Source: Candidatus Omnitrophota bacterium (GTDB lineage Bacteria > Omnitrophota > Gorgyraeia > Gygaellales > Profunditerraquicolaceae). Taken from it: a stretch of DNA of 6,788 bases. The stretch covers positions 1-6,788 of the forward strand of contig JACRHO010000046.1 of assembly GCA_016212045.1 (NCBI GenBank). Reading direction: 5' to 3'. The notes beneath the pieces are model-generated. The model was not told the origin of the DNA, made no database searches, and was given only the letters and a program-made list of their open reading frames with translations. A program made the translations under genes and the position numbers. Below, in pieces: positions 5,381-6,788 of the stretch; within the stretch, counting starts at the first letter, position 1, and each line of letters starts with the position of its first letter.

Positions 5381-6788
5381 ATGCTAGAGGATATTCTATT
5401 ACAAGTTAACAAGCCTGGCCGTTACATCGGAGGCGAATGGAACCTGCCAAAAAAAGATTTTGCTAAGGCAGAAATAAAATTTGCTTTATGTTTTCCGGAC
5501 TTATACGAGGTGGGGATGAGTAATTTAGGCCTGAGGATAATTTATAGTATTTTAAACAATATTCCTGACGCAGTTTGCGAAAGGTTTTTTGCTCCGGACA
5601 TAGATATGGAAAATGTTTTACGGGAAAAACACTTAGAAATTTTTTCTTTGGAGTCACAAAGGAAACTTCGGGAATTTGATATTATCGGGTTTTCCCTGGC
5701 TTACGAATTGAATTATACTAATGTCTTAAATATATTGGATTTGGGCGGTATTCCTTTAGAATCGTCGTTACGCGATAAGAATTTTCCCTTGGTCATCGCC
5801 GGCGGGCCGGCGGCATTTAACCCCGAGCCGATGCATGCCTTTTTTGATTTGTTTGTCATCGGAGAGGCAGAAGAGGCGGTTTTAGAAATAATCAATCTCT
5901 ACCGCGAAAACCAGGCAAAATTTAAAGCCGGCCGCATCAGCAAAAAAGAAATGCTGGCGGTCTTTTCTCAAATTGAAGGGGTATATGCGCCGGAATTATA
6001 CAAGGAAGGCCTCTCCCAGAAAATCAAAAAGCGTTTTCTCAAAAGTTTTGATAATGCCGATTTTCTGCGGGAGTGGCTTGTGCCGTACATACAGATAGTT
6101 CATGACCGGATTAGTTTAGAGCTGATGCGCGGCTGTCCTAACCATTGCCGCTTCTGCCAGGCCCGCACTCAATATTTTCCTTTTCGCAAGAGACAGCCGC
6201 AGAAGATATTGGCGATGGCCGAAGAGGTTTATCAGCGCAGCGGTTACGAGGAGCTCTCTTTATCCGGTTTATCCGTCAGCGATTATACAAATATAGAAGG
6301 GCTTTTAAAGGACCTCATTGATTCTTTTAAAGAAAGAGGCATTGCTATATCTTTACCTTCCTTGAAGCCTAAGACCATGCAGAGCAGCCTTTCTGCAATT
6401 ATTGCCACGATTAAAAAGACCGGCCTGACCTTTGCCCCAGAGGCCGGCAGTGAAAGGTTGCGCCGGGTCTTAGGAAAAGATTTTTGCCCTGAGGAATTCT
6501 TTAAGGTAATAGCAGGGGTCTATCCGTTAGGTTACCAGCACATCAAACTCTATTTTATGCTCGGGATTCCCTTTGAAGAGAAAGCGGACCTGGACGGTAT
6601 TATAGATTTTTCTGTTCAGGTCTCCGAATTGAAAAGAAAGTTTAGTAAATGGCCGGCTGAGCTCAATTTAAGCATCAATACCTTAATCCCTAAGCCGCAG
6701 ACTCCCCTGCAGTGGTTTAAGATGATAGACTTAGCAGAGATAAAAGACAAACAGGATTACCTCAAAAACAGAGCCAGAAGATACCGGA
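5381..6788 (+). CDS. Radical SAM protein, TIGR03960-like (3' truncated by window edge)
   Basis: 469 codons are visible and the frame is still open at the edge. The N-terminal part (about 30-175) is a Rossmann-like domain of the kind annotated as B12-binding in this family, with FPDLYEVGMSNLG (38-50), VIAGGPAAFNPEP (138-150) and GEAEEAV (161-167). I see no DxHxxG cobalamin-ligand motif. The radical SAM core starts with RGCPNHCRFCQA (250-261), where Cys252, Cys256 and Cys259 would bind the 4Fe-4S cluster, followed by LSLSGLSVSDY (292-302), FAPEAGSERLRRVLGK (351-366) and NTLIPKPQTPLQW (433-445). These match the family I know as TIGR03960, whose substrate is not established and which is often next to a TIGR03936 (DUF2344) gene and ribonuclease G. 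An in-frame stop at 5369-5371 makes ATG 5381 the first start. No Shine-Dalgarno sequence precedes it. Confidence 0.9.
   Translation, partial: MLEDILLQVNKPGRYIGGEWNLPKKDFAKAEIKFALCFPDLYEVGMSNLGLRIIYSILNNIPDAVCERFFAPDIDMENVLREKHLEIFSLESQRKLREFDIIGFSLAYELNYTNVLNILDLGGIPLESSLRDKNFPLVIAGGPAAFNPEPMHAFFDLFVIGEAEEAVLEIINLYRENQAKFKAGRISKKEMLAVFSQIEGVYAPELYKEGLSQKIKKRFLKSFDNADFLREWLVPYIQIVHDRISLELMRGCPNHCRFCQARTQYFPFRKRQPQKILAMAEEVYQRSGYEELSLSGLSVSDYTNIEGLLKDLIDSFKERGIAISLPSLKPKTMQSSLSAIIATIKKTGLTFAPEAGSERLRRVLGKDFCPEEFFKVIAGVYPLGYQHIKLYFMLGIPFEEKADLDGIIDFSVQVSELKRKFSKWPAELNLSINTLIPKPQTPLQWFKMIDLAEIKDKQDYLKNRARRYR

Noticed and set aside
5357..5385. Possible promoter in the repeat (TTGGTG, 17 bp, TATGCT)
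   Set aside because: Both boxes are weak and the -10 would overlap the start codon of the radical SAM gene.
5463..5895. Two minus-strand open frames (5463-5657 and 5713-5895) downstream of rodA
   Set aside because: Both lie inside the plus-strand radical SAM frame, whose family motifs are continuous through this stretch.

Overview
The window holds a complete bacterial cell-elongation (Rod complex) operon on the plus strand, in the order mreB, mreC, mreD, mrdA (PBP2), rodA. After it comes a short intergenic palindromic repeat and then the 5' part of a radical SAM gene that runs off the right edge. Gene order and protein features point to a Gram-negative-type, rod-shaped or curved bacterium. 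The mixed AT-rich coding style and the gene order (rod operon followed by a TIGR03960-like radical SAM gene) are compatible with an uncultured lineage such as Omnitrophota. They would also fit some Deltaproteobacteria or Clostridia. That placement is a guess from memory of synteny, not a measurement.

Layout: 2-73 is the C-terminal tail of an unrecognised upstream gene. 74-177 carries a probable intrinsic terminator (about 82-127) followed at once by a near-consensus sigma70 promoter (TTGACA at 130-135, 17-bp spacer, TAGAAT at 153-158) and a strong Shine-Dalgarno sequence. These set the mreB start at 178, not at the in-frame ATG at 157, which overlaps the -10 box. 178-5291 is the five-gene elongasome operon. 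Its joints are very tight: an 8-bp gap, two 4-bp ATGA overlaps and a 1-bp TAATG overlap, which imply co-transcription and translational coupling. 5292-5380 is mostly an imperfect inverted repeat whose two 32-bp arms are each built from four 8-bp units. 5381-6788 is a radical SAM protein with the CxxxCxxC cluster motif, open at its 3' end.

How the genes work together: MreB forms cytoplasmic filaments that organise the elongation machinery. MreC and MreD link the filaments across the membrane and, as known for this family, regulate PBP2. RodA (a SEDS glycosyltransferase) polymerises lipid II into glycan, and PBP2 cross-links it. All active-site motifs expected for RodA, PBP2 and MreB are visible, so the operon looks functional.

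I see no convincing undescribed multi-gene system here. The most unusual item is the 8-bp-periodic palindrome between rodA and the radical SAM gene. Also worth a look are the very short predicted mreB leader, a putative metal site in PBP2, and the missing Shine-Dalgarno sequences of mreC and the radical SAM gene.
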